This document shows, in pieces, positions 1 through 7,956 of a stretch of DNA of 64,000 bases. The translations under genes were made by a program, and so were the position numbers. Under the pieces are notes generated by a model, which worked only from the letters and a program-made list of their open reading frames with translations, was not told the DNA's origin and made no database searches. The stretch covers positions 74,084 through 138,083 of the forward strand of contig CAJURX010000003.1 in NCBI GenBank assembly GCA_910589125.1. The letters are read 5' to 3'. How positions within the stretch are numbered: position 1 is the first letter of the stretch; every line of letters starts with the position of its first letter. Origin of the DNA: an uncultured Eggerthellaceae bacterium (GTDB lineage: Bacteria; Actinomycetota; Coriobacteriia; Coriobacteriales; Eggerthellaceae).

Positions 1-1
1 C

Positions 2-775
2 CTCGTGGATACCTACGATGTGGAGCAGGGCCTTCGGAATGCCATCACCGTGGGGTTGGAGATGCGCGAGCGCGGGGAGCAGCTGCGCGCTATCCGCATC
101 GATTCGGGCGACCTTGCCTGGCTTGCGAAGCGAGCGCGCACGATGCTCGACGATGCGGGCCTCGCTGAGGTGTCCATCATGCTCACGAACGACCTGGATG
201 AGATCTTGATCCAGTCCATCCTGGATGAGGGCGCGCCTGTGGATATCTGGGGCGTGGGCACGAAGCTCGCCACCGCCTTCGACCAGCCGACGCTCGGCGG
301 CGTCTACAAGCTCTCGGCCATCAAGGTGGCGGGGGATGAGGTCTGGACCGATCGCCTCAAGATATCGGAATCCACCACCAAGCTGACCACTCCGGGCGTG
401 CTCGATGTCCGCCGGTACTACAATGAAGATGGCAAGATCGCGGGTGACATGGTGTTCGATATCCATGCGGCTCCCGGTGCAGACGATGAGCAGGTCATCG
501 TCGATCCGCTCGATTCGCTGAGGCGCAAGCAGCTCTCAGGCAAGCGGTTCGAGACGCTGCTGCGTCCCCTGTTCCGCGATGGACGCTCCGTCCTTGCGCG
601 GACGAAGGCGGATGCGCTGGATGCGCGAGCGCGTGCGCGCGAAGGGCTGGCAACGTTGGATGAGAGCCAGTTGCGCATGCTGAACCCGCACACCTATCCT
701 GTTGGCCTGGAGCGCAAGCTCCATGACCGTCGCCAGCGCTTGGTCGCTGAGCTCCGACAGATCAGCTGCGACTAG
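2..775 (+). CDS. pncB: Nicotinate phosphoribosyltransferase, C-terminal part
   Basis: The reading frame is open at the left edge, so the start lies outside the window and about 257 C-terminal codons remain. The enzyme joins nicotinate and PRPP to make nicotinate mononucleotide in the NAD salvage pathway, in the cytoplasm. Visible family signatures are VDTYD right at the edge, IRIDSGDL around residue 48, TNDLDE, and the phosphate-binding WGVGT segment followed by LGGVYKL. The C-terminal third (basic, ending PHTYPVGLERKLHDRRQ then RLVAELR) is the usual end of the bacterial family. A DegV gene follows 36 bases downstream on the same strand, so the two may be cotranscribed. The family call is firm; only the missing N-terminus is unknown. 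Confidence 0.93.
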   Translation, partial: LVDTYDVEQGLRNAITVGLEMRERGEQLRAIRIDSGDLAWLAKRARTMLDDAGLAEVSIMLTNDLDEILIQSILDEGAPVDIWGVGTKLATAFDQPTLGGVYKLSAIKVAGDEVWTDRLKISESTTKLTTPGVLDVRRYYNEDGKIAGDMVFDIHAAPGADDEQVIVDPLDSLRRKQLSGKRFETLLRPLFRDGRSVLARTKADALDARARAREGLATLDESQLRMLNPHTYPVGLERKLHDRRQRLVAELRQISCD

Positions 776-811
776 CTCAGGCGCGGCTGAAGAGAGGGCA
801 AGGTAGAGGAT

Positions 812-1714
812 ATGCTTCGGATCATCACCGACTCCACAGCATCCCTTCCAGAGGATGCCAAGCGTGGCCATGACGTGACCATAGCTCCGCTCTACGTTCG
901 CTATGACGGCGAGGAGCATCTCGAGACGGAGATGGATATCGACGCCTTCTACGACACGCTGGCAAGCCGGATAGACGACATCCCCACCTCAAGCCAGCCG
1001 TCGCAGCACTTCTTCGAGTCCTTCTTCGAGGACGCTGCCAAGGCGGGGGATGAGGTGCTCGGCTTGTTCGTCTCAAGTGCGCTGTCGGGGACGTATGAGG
1101 GTGCCGTGCGCGCGGCTCGCACCGTGAAGTCGCACAACATAGATTTTCGCTGCGTCCTCATCGATTCCACCTCCACCGGTGGTGATGAGGGATTCCCGGT
1201 CATGGATGTCATCGACGCCTATGACGCGGGCATGTCCCTTGAGGAGTGTGCTGCCGTGGCTCAGAACGCCATCATGTGCTCGCGCATCCTGTTCGTGCCC
1301 GAATCCTTGGAGTTCCTGCGTGCGGGTGGCCGCATCGGACGTGCGGCGGCGCTCCTCGGCTCTGTCATCAAGGTGGTGCCGGTGATCACCGTGCTCGATG
1401 GCACGCCGCAGGTCATCGCCAAGGTGCGCACCATGAAGAGGGCTGTCGAGGAGATGGTGCGGACCTTCCGGGCAGATGTGGAGCAGTTCGGCCTCAAGCG
1501 CGTGATCGTGCACTACATCGGGCCCAAGACGGAGACGTTGGAGCGCTTGCGGGCGCAGGTCGAGGAGGTTGCGGGCCGCAAGGTCGACCTCATGCCCGTC
1601 AGCCCCGTCATCGGCGTGCATGTCGGTCCTGCCGTCGGCATCTCCTATGAGTGCATGCGATACGTGCAAGGCAAGCTGGAGATGCAGCCATCAGAGCTCG
1701 TCTTCACCGCTTGA
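812..1714 (+). CDS. DegV family fatty-acid-binding protein (first of two)
   Basis: A 300-residue protein of normal DegV length. DegV proteins bind a fatty acid in a cleft between two alpha/beta domains and several act as FakB subunits that present the lipid to the FakA kinase; that role here is inferred from family. Visible signatures are the opening IITDSTASLP, the SSALSGTYEGAVRAAR segment, the LIDSTSTGGDEG segment, and LEFLRAGGRIGRAAALLGS, the typical ligand-carboxylate/phosphate region. The ATG at 812 follows AGAGGA. A second DegV gene starts 20 bases after its stop, so the pair probably forms one transcript with different lipid preferences. No FakA kinase (DAK domain) is seen in the window. 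Confidence 0.9.
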   Translation: MLRIITDSTASLPEDAKRGHDVTIAPLYVRYDGEEHLETEMDIDAFYDTLASRIDDIPTSSQPSQHFFESFFEDAAKAGDEVLGLFVSSALSGTYEGAVRAARTVKSHNIDFRCVLIDSTSTGGDEGFPVMDVIDAYDAGMSLEECAAVAQNAIMCSRILFVPESLEFLRAGGRIGRAAALLGSVIKVVPVITVLDGTPQVIAKVRTMKRAVEEMVRTFRADVEQFGLKRVIVHYIGPKTETLERLRAQVEEVAGRKVDLMPVSPVIGVHVGPAVGISYECMRYVQGKLEMQPSELVFTA

Positions 1715-1734
1715 TCAGAAAGGATCATATCTCT

Positions 1735-2661
1735 ATGCGCAAGTGCAATCTGATCGTGGATTCCTGCTGCGATCTTCCCCCGGAGCTGTTCGATCGCGAA
1801 GGGGTCCAGCTCCTCAAGTTCCCCTACATCGTGGATGGGGAGACATTCGACGACGATCTGTTCCAGAGCATCTCCGCCTCTGAGTTCTACGACAGGATGC
1901 GGAAGGGGGCCGAGCCCTCCACGGCGCAGCTGTCCATGCCCGTCATCACGGAGGCCTTCGAGGCTGCGGTGGCGCAGGGCGTGCCGACGGTGTACCTGTC
2001 GTTCACGAGCGGCCTTTCGGGCAGCTATGACGTTGCCATGCTGGTGCGCGACCAGATCTTGGAGGCGCATCCCGCCTTCGAGCTCTACGTCGTGGATACC
2101 AAGCTGGCCTCCATCGCGGAGGGGCTGCTGGTCTATGAGGCGCTGCGCCAGCTGGACAACGGCCTCTCGGCGAAGGAGCTGGCCACATGGGCCGAGGAGG
2201 CTCGGTACTTCGTGGATTGCGAGTTCATGGTCGAGGACCTGGATGCGCTGCGTCGAGGTGGTCGCATCCCGTCGAGCGTGGCTGTCGCGGGTGCGGCGTT
2301 GGATGTGAAGCCGCTGCTCACGATAGACATCGAAGGCAAGCTCCAGCTCATCGGCGTTGCTCGCGGGCGCAAGAAGGGCATCAAGGCGCTCGTGGAGCAT
2401 TTCGAGAAGAATGCGACGCGAGATGAGATGAGCAACTACATGGTGGTCGGCGATGCCGATTGCCAGAAGGATGCGCAGCGCTTGGAGGACCTCATCCGGA
2501 AGGCGGATGAGAGCGCCTACTTCGTCAATGCATCCATCGGCCCGGTCATCGGATCGCATGTGGGCGTGGGCATGTTGGCGCTGGCATTCTGGGGCTCTGA
2601 CAAGCGTGAGAAGCTGTCCGTGGCAGACAGGATCGCGCGCCATGTGAAGGGCGGCAGATGA
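1735..2661 (+). CDS. DegV family fatty-acid-binding protein (second of two)
   Basis: A 308-residue DegV paralogue beginning MRKCNLIVDSCCDLP. The frame is open upstream to 1651, but the ATG at 1735 has a good ribosome site (AGAAAGGA at 1717) and matches the family start. Signatures are VDSCCDLPPELF, the LSFTSGLSGSYDVAM segment, VDTKLASIAEGLL, and the LRRGGRIPSS loop before a KPLL strand. It is distinct from the upstream DegV and presumably binds a different acyl chain (inference). Its TGA overlaps the ATG of the next gene (ATGA at 2658-2661), which implies translational coupling with the dehydrogenase-like protein. Confidence 0.9.
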   Translation: MRKCNLIVDSCCDLPPELFDREGVQLLKFPYIVDGETFDDDLFQSISASEFYDRMRKGAEPSTAQLSMPVITEAFEAAVAQGVPTVYLSFTSGLSGSYDVAMLVRDQILEAHPAFELYVVDTKLASIAEGLLVYEALRQLDNGLSAKELATWAEEARYFVDCEFMVEDLDALRRGGRIPSSVAVAGAALDVKPLLTIDIEGKLQLIGVARGRKKGIKALVEHFEKNATRDEMSNYMVVGDADCQKDAQRLEDLIRKADESAYFVNASIGPVIGSHVGVGMLALAFWGSDKREKLSVADRIARHVKGGR

Positions 2662-3632
2662 TGGCAGGTTACGCATTCTATGGGAATGAGCATGTGATCG
2701 GGTGCTTGGGGGAGCGCCTTGCAAGCGCTGGCCTCTCTCGCGTCGAGGAGGCGGCAGACGCTGCATTCGTGCTCAGCTACTGCACGACCATGACAGAGCT
2801 GGAGGACCTCTACTTCGGCGAGGATGGGCTGCTCAGCACGCTGGCGGAGGGGACCGTCGTGGTGGACATGAGCCCTGTCACGCCGAACTTCGCCAATGAG
2901 ATGAACGCCGTCACCACCATCAGCGGATACAAGATGGTCACCGCACCCCTCATCGTCAAGGATAGGGTGGCTGCACATGCGCTCGATCGCGATAACCTGA
3001 GGTGTGCCTGCTTCGGAGAGGACGGCTCGCAAGAGGATGCGGCCGCTATGCTGGATGCCATCTTCTCGGAGGTGGAGACGGTGGGCAGCGCAGGTGCGGC
3101 GCAGCTGATCCGCTCGGCTGCCACCATCCAGGAGAGCGCGCGGATCGTGAGCGCGGTGGAGGCGTTGGCGCTCTTCAAGAGCGCGAGGTCATCCATGTCC
3201 ATAGCGGATACGACGGGGGCGGATCTGGAGGAGGCGGCACCGGAGGCGTCGTTCATGGTGCGCGCGGTGGCCGAGAAGCGCTTCAACGGCGACTACACCG
3301 TCGAGATGATGATGGCGGAGCTGTCGAGCGTCATGATGGCCGCTGATGACTACGAGCTCATCTTGCCGCAGGTGGAGAGCGCGTTCCATCTGCTCGAGCT
3401 GCTGGCCATCATCGGCGGCGCGGCGAAGAGCCCTGCGGCGCTGTCCCTGGTCTATGGATCCGACCGCGAAGGGGATGCCTACGGACTGGACTGGTCCAAG
3501 GCGAACGCCCTCTATGCAGAGCAGGGTGGCATGGATGAAGATGCGGCGGACGAGGATCCGGAGGCATACGAGGATGAGGACGAATACCTCGATGAGCTCT
3601 TCGGCACATCCTCTGGATTCTCCTCCAATTGA
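2658..3632 (+). CDS. Degenerate 3-hydroxyisobutyrate-dehydrogenase-like protein
   Basis: A 324-residue protein with the layout of the beta-hydroxyacid dehydrogenase family: an N-terminal nucleotide-binding-like half, a substrate-loop segment DMSPVTPNFANEM near residue 73, a TAPLIVKDR segment near 97, and an all-helical half beginning GSAGAAQLIRSAATIQES. Two expected features are missing. The N-terminus reads YAFYGNEHVIG rather than a GxGxxG dinucleotide loop, and the position that normally carries the catalytic Lys (GxxxxAK) is Gln in GAAQLIRS. It ends in a strongly acidic tail (about 30 residues). Family membership is therefore likely but dehydrogenase activity is doubtful. Two ATG codons (2658 and 2661) overlap the DegV stop. 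The PflX-type gene follows immediately. Confidence 0.6.
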   Translation: MMAGYAFYGNEHVIGCLGERLASAGLSRVEEAADAAFVLSYCTTMTELEDLYFGEDGLLSTLAEGTVVVDMSPVTPNFANEMNAVTTISGYKMVTAPLIVKDRVAAHALDRDNLRCACFGEDGSQEDAAAMLDAIFSEVETVGSAGAAQLIRSAATIQESARIVSAVEALALFKSARSSMSIADTTGADLEEAAPEASFMVRAVAEKRFNGDYTVEMMMAELSSVMMAADDYELILPQVESAFHLLELLAIIGGAAKSPAALSLVYGSDREGDAYGLDWSKANALYAEQGGMDEDAADEDPEAYEDEDEYLDELFGTSSGFSSN

Positions 3633-3634
3633 GC

Positions 3635-4528
3635 ATGGGATGCGATCTGTGCCCCCGAGCATGCGGGGTGGACAGGTCTGCGGGTGCAGTGGGGGCATGC
3701 GGCGCTGCTGATGGGCTCGTCGTCTCGCATGTGATGCTCCATGCCTGGGAGGAGCCGCCCATCAGCGGAGATGCGGGGAGCGGAGCGGTGTTCTTCCCAG
3801 GGTGCTCCCTTGGGTGCGCGTACTGCCAGAATCGCGCCATATCGCGGGGTGTTCATGGGCGGGCATGCTCTGAGGAAGAGCTTGCGCAGACCTTCTTGCA
3901 GCTCGAGTCCGATGGCGCCATGAATGTCAATCTCGTGACGCCCACGCACTTCGCCCCACAGCTACGGCGCGCGGTGTCCTTGGCGCGCTCCCGCGGTCTC
4001 TCGCTGCCCGTCGTGTGGAATACGAGCGGGTATGAGACCGTGGAGGCCATACGGGCGAATGCGGGCATCGTGGATGCATACCTGACGGATCTCAAGTATG
4101 TTGATGCGCGGCTGGCTGCTGAGCTCTCCCATGCCCCTGACTACCCTGAGGTCGCCATGGCAGCATTGCGCGCGATGGTCGAACAGGTGGGCAGCCCCAT
4201 CTTCGATGAGCTCGGCGGATGCGAGCGGATGGTGGGTGGCGTCATCGTGCGCCATCTGGTGCTGCCGGGGCAGGTGGATGCATCGTGCAAGGTGCTCGAT
4301 GCGCTCTGGGACGGGTTCGGGAACAGGGTGAGGCTCTCCATCATGAGCCAGTACACGCCCTTGATCGCTGAGGGCGATCCGGTGCTCGCCGCATTCCCGG
4401 AGCTTGCGCGCAAGGTGTCCGAGGAGGAATACGAGGCGGTCCTAGACCATGCGGATGCGCTCGGCTTCGAGGAGTATCATTGGCAGCAGGGAGACCCTGC
4501 CAAGGAGTCCTTCATCCCCGCATTCTGA
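3635..4528 (+). CDS. PflX-type radical SAM protein (pyruvate formate-lyase activase-like)
   Basis: A 297-residue protein of the COG1313 PflX group. The N-terminus has the small Cys segment MGCDLCPRACGVDR typical of the group, then the radical SAM motif CSLGCAYC (Cys57, 61 and 64), which binds a 4Fe-4S cluster and S-adenosylmethionine. VNLVTPTHFAP, LPVVWNTSGYE and DAYLTDLKY follow in the usual order, with a late RHLVLPG strand. The target is unknown for this family; activation of a glycyl-radical enzyme is the usual guess, and no such enzyme lies nearby. Start choice: a TTG at 3629 overlaps the previous stop, but ATG at 3635 matches the family N-terminus; neither has a strong ribosome site. 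Confidence 0.82.
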   Translation: MGCDLCPRACGVDRSAGAVGACGAADGLVVSHVMLHAWEEPPISGDAGSGAVFFPGCSLGCAYCQNRAISRGVHGRACSEEELAQTFLQLESDGAMNVNLVTPTHFAPQLRRAVSLARSRGLSLPVVWNTSGYETVEAIRANAGIVDAYLTDLKYVDARLAAELSHAPDYPEVAMAALRAMVEQVGSPIFDELGGCERMVGGVIVRHLVLPGQVDASCKVLDALWDGFGNRVRLSIMSQYTPLIAEGDPVLAAFPELARKVSEEEYEAVLDHADALGFEEYHWQQGDPAKESFIPAF

Positions 4529-4552
4529 TGCTCTCGACCTGCCTGCGATGAA

Positions 4553-4583
4553 GGAAAAGGCCAGAGCTGGAAGCGCTCTGGCC
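4553..4583 (-). terminator. Rho-independent terminator of tRNA-Thr
   Basis: A perfect 9-base inverted repeat, GGCCAGAGC at 4559-4567 and GCTCTGGCC at 4575-4583 with a 7-base loop. Read on the minus strand it is followed by TTTTCC, so it ends the tRNA-Thr transcript; it may also stop readthrough from the plus-strand radical SAM gene. Confidence 0.75.
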
Positions 4584-4592
4584 ATGCATTGC

Positions 4593-4667
4593 TGGAGCCA
4601 GCGACAGGAATCGAACCCGCAACCCACTGATTACAAATCAGTTGCTCTACCGTTGAGCCACGCTGGC
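4593..4667 (-). tRNA. tRNA-Thr (anticodon TGT)
   Basis: On the minus strand the sequence folds as a 75-base cloverleaf: acceptor GCCAGCG paired with CGCTGGC, D arm GCTC/GAGC, anticodon arm ACTGA-TTTGTAA-TCAGT, T arm GCGGG-TTCGATT-CCTGT, encoded CCA. The anticodon TGT reads ACA and related Thr codons. Confidence 0.97.
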
Positions 4668-4685
4668 GAAGACGTGCAAGCAAGG

Positions 4686-4714
4686 ATTCTATTAGAATCC
4701 GGGAACTTCTTCAA
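4686..4714 (-). promoter_or_regulatory. Promoter of tRNA-Thr
   Basis: On the minus strand TTGAAG (4709-4714) and TAGAAT (4686-4691) are separated by 17 bases, about 20 bases upstream of the tRNA. It lies inside the 3' end of the DUF4130 gene. Confidence 0.65.
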
Positions 4715-5615
4715 TAGGGCGCTCGTGCGGCCGTTGCAGAGCGGTCGCGATGCCCTGCATCTCCGTCAGGTTCTTCCAGAAGCGCTTGGGCATATGCTGT
4801 CGTCGCAGCTCGGGGTTGTATCGCGCATCGATGGAGAGCGTGCGATAGAACGCCTTCCAGGCATCTTGCATCACCGCTTCGGTGGCAGATGCCCCAGGAA
4901 GGGTGAGCGCATCATCGTCTGCGTCCACCAGGTAGCTCTCACGTCCGTTCCAGATGCCCGCCAAGGCATGCACCTCATCGTAGAGGATGAAGGGCTGGAT
5001 GCTGAATCGCTCAACGAAGTGCTCGAGGACCAGCGGCACCACGGAATCCTTGGGGTTGATCCGTGCGAACCAGATGTCGCGGTCCTCATCGCGGAGATGC
5101 TGGAATCGCGCGAACTGGCGTATCTTCTCGCATTCGTTGTCCACTGACCGCACGGCATCGTGGAAGGGCTTCACGCGGGGGTGCGTCACGTCGTTCACAG
5201 GAGCCATCCTCATGCGCTGACAGCTCCGCCGCGCACAGCGATCCTGGAACCGGCAGCTCTCGCAGTGGCGCCGGTCGGTGCCGTCAAGGGCGAAGCGCAC
5301 GAACCGATAGAGGGCTGTCCCTGCATCTGCGCGGCCGGAGAGCGTGCACTTCAGGGCTTGACGGTGCGTGTATGCTCCCAGCCTCGTGCGGATGCCCGCA
5401 AGCACGCGATGCGCGTGGTCAGGATCGGTGGGGATGATGACGGAGGTCTGCAAGAGGCGTGGCTGATGGTCGGCTCGGCAGGCGATCTCGGCGGGATCCT
5501 CGTGCCGCTCGTATGCAGCGAAGATGCAGGAGAGCAGCCCTTCGGGGCTTCCGTCATGGAGATATGCCAGCTCATCGGATATGTCAGCTGGGATGCTCGC
5601 GGGCTGTCCTGCCAT
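4692..5615 (-). CDS. DUF4130/TIGR03915-family DNA-metabolism partner protein
   Basis: A 307-residue protein that matches the family regularly encoded beside the TIGR03916 radical SAM protein, as here. The C-terminal DUF4130 hallmark is clear: ARYNPELRRQHMPKRFW followed by KNLTE around residues 264-285. The middle block has IWFARINPKD, LVLEHFVERF and FILYDEVH. Unusual for the family as I know it is a Cys-rich insertion, CESCRFQDRCARRSC at residues 118-132 (C-x2-C-x5-C-x4-C), which could bind zinc or an iron-sulfur cluster. Its ATG overlaps the stop of the upstream radical SAM gene (5613-5617), so the two are coupled and probably act as a complex on damaged or modified DNA. The biochemical reaction is not known. 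Confidence 0.8.
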   Translation of the reverse strand: MAGQPASIPADISDELAYLHDGSPEGLLSCIFAAYERHEDPAEIACRADHQPRLLQTSVIIPTDPDHAHRVLAGIRTRLGAYTHRQALKCTLSGRADAGTALYRFVRFALDGTDRRHCESCRFQDRCARRSCQRMRMAPVNDVTHPRVKPFHDAVRSVDNECEKIRQFARFQHLRDEDRDIWFARINPKDSVVPLVLEHFVERFSIQPFILYDEVHALAGIWNGRESYLVDADDDALTLPGASATEAVMQDAWKAFYRTLSIDARYNPELRRQHMPKRFWKNLTEMQGIATALQRPHERPIEEVPGF

Positions 5616-7084
5616 CAGAATGGCACCTCCTCGCGCGCAGAGGTGGCAGCGGTTGCAGGGGCGAGAGCATCTTCGCGTGCCGTGCGGAGCATCTGCGTGC
5701 CATGGGATGCGCGAGGCGCCTCGGAGAGCGGTGTCGGCGTGCGCGTTGGCAGCTTCGGAGCTGCATCCACGGCCTCGAAGAGGCTCATCTGGCCATCCGC
5801 TACCTTGTCAGCGCGGCGGCCGTGGGAGCCGCCCTCTATCTTGGAAGCGAGCGCTGCATGCAGCGCCTCTCGGCTGAATTCCACGCCACGACCCATGTAC
5901 TTCCCATTGCAGGTGATGAAGTAGCGTGCGCGCTTGTATGCGACGCCGAGCTTGCGCAGCTCCGCTTCTCCGAGCGTCGTCTGCCGCCTTGCGCGCACGA
6001 TCAGCTTCGCGCCCCGCACTCCGATCCCCGGCACGCGCAAGAGCGTCTCATATGGGCAGGTGTTCACCTCCACGGGGAACTCATCCAGATTGTTGAGCGC
6101 CCAGTTCGCCTTCGGGTCCACGTCCGTCTCCAGGTGCGGATGCGCCTCATCGATGATCTCCCGCACATCGAACCCGTAGAAGCGCAAGAGCCAGTCTGCC
6201 TGATAGAGCCGATGCTCTCGGTCGAGCTGCACGTGATCGGTCCGCGGCAGGCGCACGTCTTCCATGACGGGAAGGTATGCGCTGAAGAACACGCGCTTGA
6301 GCTGCATGGTCTTGTAGAGCGATGCCGCAAGTCCCAGGATGTGCCAGTCGGTCTCAGGGGTGGCGCCGATGATCATCTGCGTGGATTGGCCTGCTGGCGC
6401 GAATGCGCGCGCGGCCCGCTTCGGGCGCGCGTCGGTGAGATACACGGTGGTGCGCTTGCGCACGAGCGCGCGGGATTCCGCATCCTCGGCGATGGATTCG
6501 CTGATGCGCTTCATGGGTGCGAGCACGCTTTGGCGCGTCTTGTCAGGGCAGAGGAGCGCCAAGCTCTGAGAGCTGGGCAGCTCGAGGTTGACGGAGAGCC
6601 TGTCAGCCAAGTGCCCGAGCTGCTGTATCAGCTCCAGGGATGCGCCGGGCACCGCTTTCGCATGGATGTAGCCACGGAACCCGTATCCTTCGCGGAGGAT
6701 GCGCAGCGTCTCGATCATGAGCTCCGTGGTGCGGTCGGCATCTCCGATGACCCCTGAGCTCAGGAACAGCCCTTCGATGTAATTGCGGCGGTAGAAGCCG
6801 ATCGTGAGGTCTGCCAGCTCCTGGGGAGTGAAGCTCACCCGCGTGATGTCGGCGTTGCTCTTCCGATTCACGCAGTAGGCGCAGTCATAGGTGCAAACGT
6901 TGGTCATGAGCACCTTCAAGAGCGATATGCAGCGGCCGTCCTCGGTGAAGCTGTGGCAGCATCCCGCATTGGAGGTAGCACCCAGCTGCCCGCGCTTGCC
7001 CGCGCGGTCGACGCCGGATGAGGTGCAGGCGACGTCGTACTTCGCAGCGTCGCTCAATATCTCCAGCTTCTGCACGATATCCAT
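5615..7084 (-). CDS. Putative DNA modification/repair radical SAM protein (TIGR03916)
   Basis: A 489-residue protein starting MDIVQKLEIL. ATG at 7084 is preferred over the one at 7090 because GAGG sits 7 bases upstream. Seen: radical SAM Cys64-x3-Cys68-x2-Cys71 (CTYDCAYC), FLSSGV, a GYIHAKAVPG strand, TVYLTDARPKR, and a helix-hairpin-helix DNA-binding element (LLRVPGIGVRGAKLIV, about residues 348-363). The last 90 residues are an Ala/Pro/Arg-rich tail that contains QMSLF (432-436), which resembles the beta-sliding-clamp pentapeptide. Known: this family always pairs with the DUF4130 partner and has been proposed to work on DNA. Inferred: an SOS-controlled, replisome-linked repair enzyme, given the LexA-like box upstream. 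The exact chemistry is unknown. Confidence 0.83.
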   Translation of the reverse strand: MDIVQKLEILSDAAKYDVACTSSGVDRAGKRGQLGATSNAGCCHSFTEDGRCISLLKVLMTNVCTYDCAYCVNRKSNADITRVSFTPQELADLTIGFYRRNYIEGLFLSSGVIGDADRTTELMIETLRILREGYGFRGYIHAKAVPGASLELIQQLGHLADRLSVNLELPSSQSLALLCPDKTRQSVLAPMKRISESIAEDAESRALVRKRTTVYLTDARPKRAARAFAPAGQSTQMIIGATPETDWHILGLAASLYKTMQLKRVFFSAYLPVMEDVRLPRTDHVQLDREHRLYQADWLLRFYGFDVREIIDEAHPHLETDVDPKANWALNNLDEFPVEVNTCPYETLLRVPGIGVRGAKLIVRARRQTTLGEAELRKLGVAYKRARYFITCNGKYMGRGVEFSREALHAALASKIEGGSHGRRADKVADGQMSLFEAVDAAPKLPTRTPTPLSEAPRASHGTQMLRTAREDALAPATAATSAREEVPF

Positions 7085-7109
7085 CTGCATACCTCAAACA
7101 TCTGTTCTA

Positions 7110-7125
7110 ACGAATGTATGTTCGT
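7110..7125 (-). promoter_or_regulatory. LexA/SOS-box-like operator
   Basis: ACGAA-TGTATG-TTCGT is a perfect 5-base inverted repeat and matches 12 of 14 positions of the Gram-positive SOS consensus CGAAC-(N4)-GTTCG form (CGAACATATGTTCG). It lies about 26 bases upstream of the radical SAM start codon, directly beside a TATCAT -10 candidate (7126-7131, minus strand), where a repressor would block transcription. No similar box was seen before dinB, uvrB or recN in this window. Confidence 0.55.
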
Positions 7126-7194
7126 ATGATAGCGCAGATCGCCGGATGCGGAGGCGGATATCATGCGCATCCTTGGAATGGCCCTCGGATGTGC

Positions 7195-7226
7195 AAGAGC
7201 GCGCCTTGAGTGGAAGGCGCGCTCTT
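7195..7226 (-). terminator. Terminator downstream of pyrE
   Basis: A perfect 13-base inverted repeat, AAGAGCGCGCCTT (7195-7207) and AAGGCGCGCTCTT (7214-7226) with a 6-base loop, 41 bases after the pyrE stop. There is no long T run outside the stem, but the arm ends in TT and the stem is strong. It isolates pyrE from the radical SAM operon. Confidence 0.7.
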
Positions 7227-7267
7227 GGGTGGTCGTGCGAGGTGGATGGGATGGAGCGGGGGAGGAG

Positions 7268-7930
7268 CTACTTCGCTCCGTACTGTTCGTAGTAGGCATC
7301 AAGGGCGCATACCTGACTGGCATCCAGCAGGCCCTGGCTGCTCAGATGCTCGACCACCTCTGACATGGTCACGATGGCATGCGCGGGGAATCCATAGGTC
7401 TCTGACACCTCAGCGAGCGCTGGCATCTTCCCGCCGCGCCCGACCTCTTGGCGGTCGAGCGACACCATGAGGCCGACCACCTCCACGTCTGCTGCTGCCT
7501 TGATGATGGGGTAGGTCTCTTCGATGGACTTGCCGGACGTGGTCACGTCCTCCACGATGAGCACGCGATCGCCATCGTGGAGCTCTGACCCGAGCAGCAT
7601 GCCCACATCCCCGTGGTCCTTCGCCTCCTTGCGATTGCTGCAGTAGCGCACCTGCTTGCCGTAGAGGTCCTCCAATCCGATGGCCGTGACCACGGAGAGC
7701 GGGATCCCCTTGTAGGCCGGCCCGAACACCACATCGAACCCAAGGCCGAACGCCTCATGGATGGCCTCGGCATAGCACTGGCCCAGCCGCTTGAGCTGGA
7801 GCCCTGTGACGTATGCGCCGGAATTCATGAAGAAGGGAGATGTGCGCCCGCTCTTCAAGGTGAACTCGCCGAACTTGAGCACGTCGCTTTCCACCATGAA
7901 GTCGATGAATGCGCGCTTGTAGCTTTCCAT
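7268..7930 (-). CDS. pyrE: Orotate phosphoribosyltransferase
   Basis: A 220-residue enzyme that converts orotate and PRPP to orotidine monophosphate in pyrimidine synthesis. Visible signatures are FTLKSGRTSPFFMNSGAY at the N-terminus (substrate-binding loop), GPAYKGIPL, the flexible-loop RKEAKDHG, and the PRPP-binding motif VLIVEDVTTSGKS. Length fits the longer bacterial form. The start is supported by AGGAGG eight bases upstream. No other pyr genes are adjacent; it is a single-gene unit bounded by a strong terminator and divergent from a hypothetical gene. Confidence 0.96.
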   Translation of the reverse strand: MESYKRAFIDFMVESDVLKFGEFTLKSGRTSPFFMNSGAYVTGLQLKRLGQCYAEAIHEAFGLGFDVVFGPAYKGIPLSVVTAIGLEDLYGKQVRYCSNRKEAKDHGDVGMLLGSELHDGDRVLIVEDVTTSGKSIEETYPIIKAAADVEVVGLMVSLDRQEVGRGGKMPALAEVSETYGFPAHAIVTMSEVVEHLSSQGLLDASQVCALDAYYEQYGAK

Positions 7931-7956
7931 GGGATCCTCCTGGAGAAGAATGTCAT

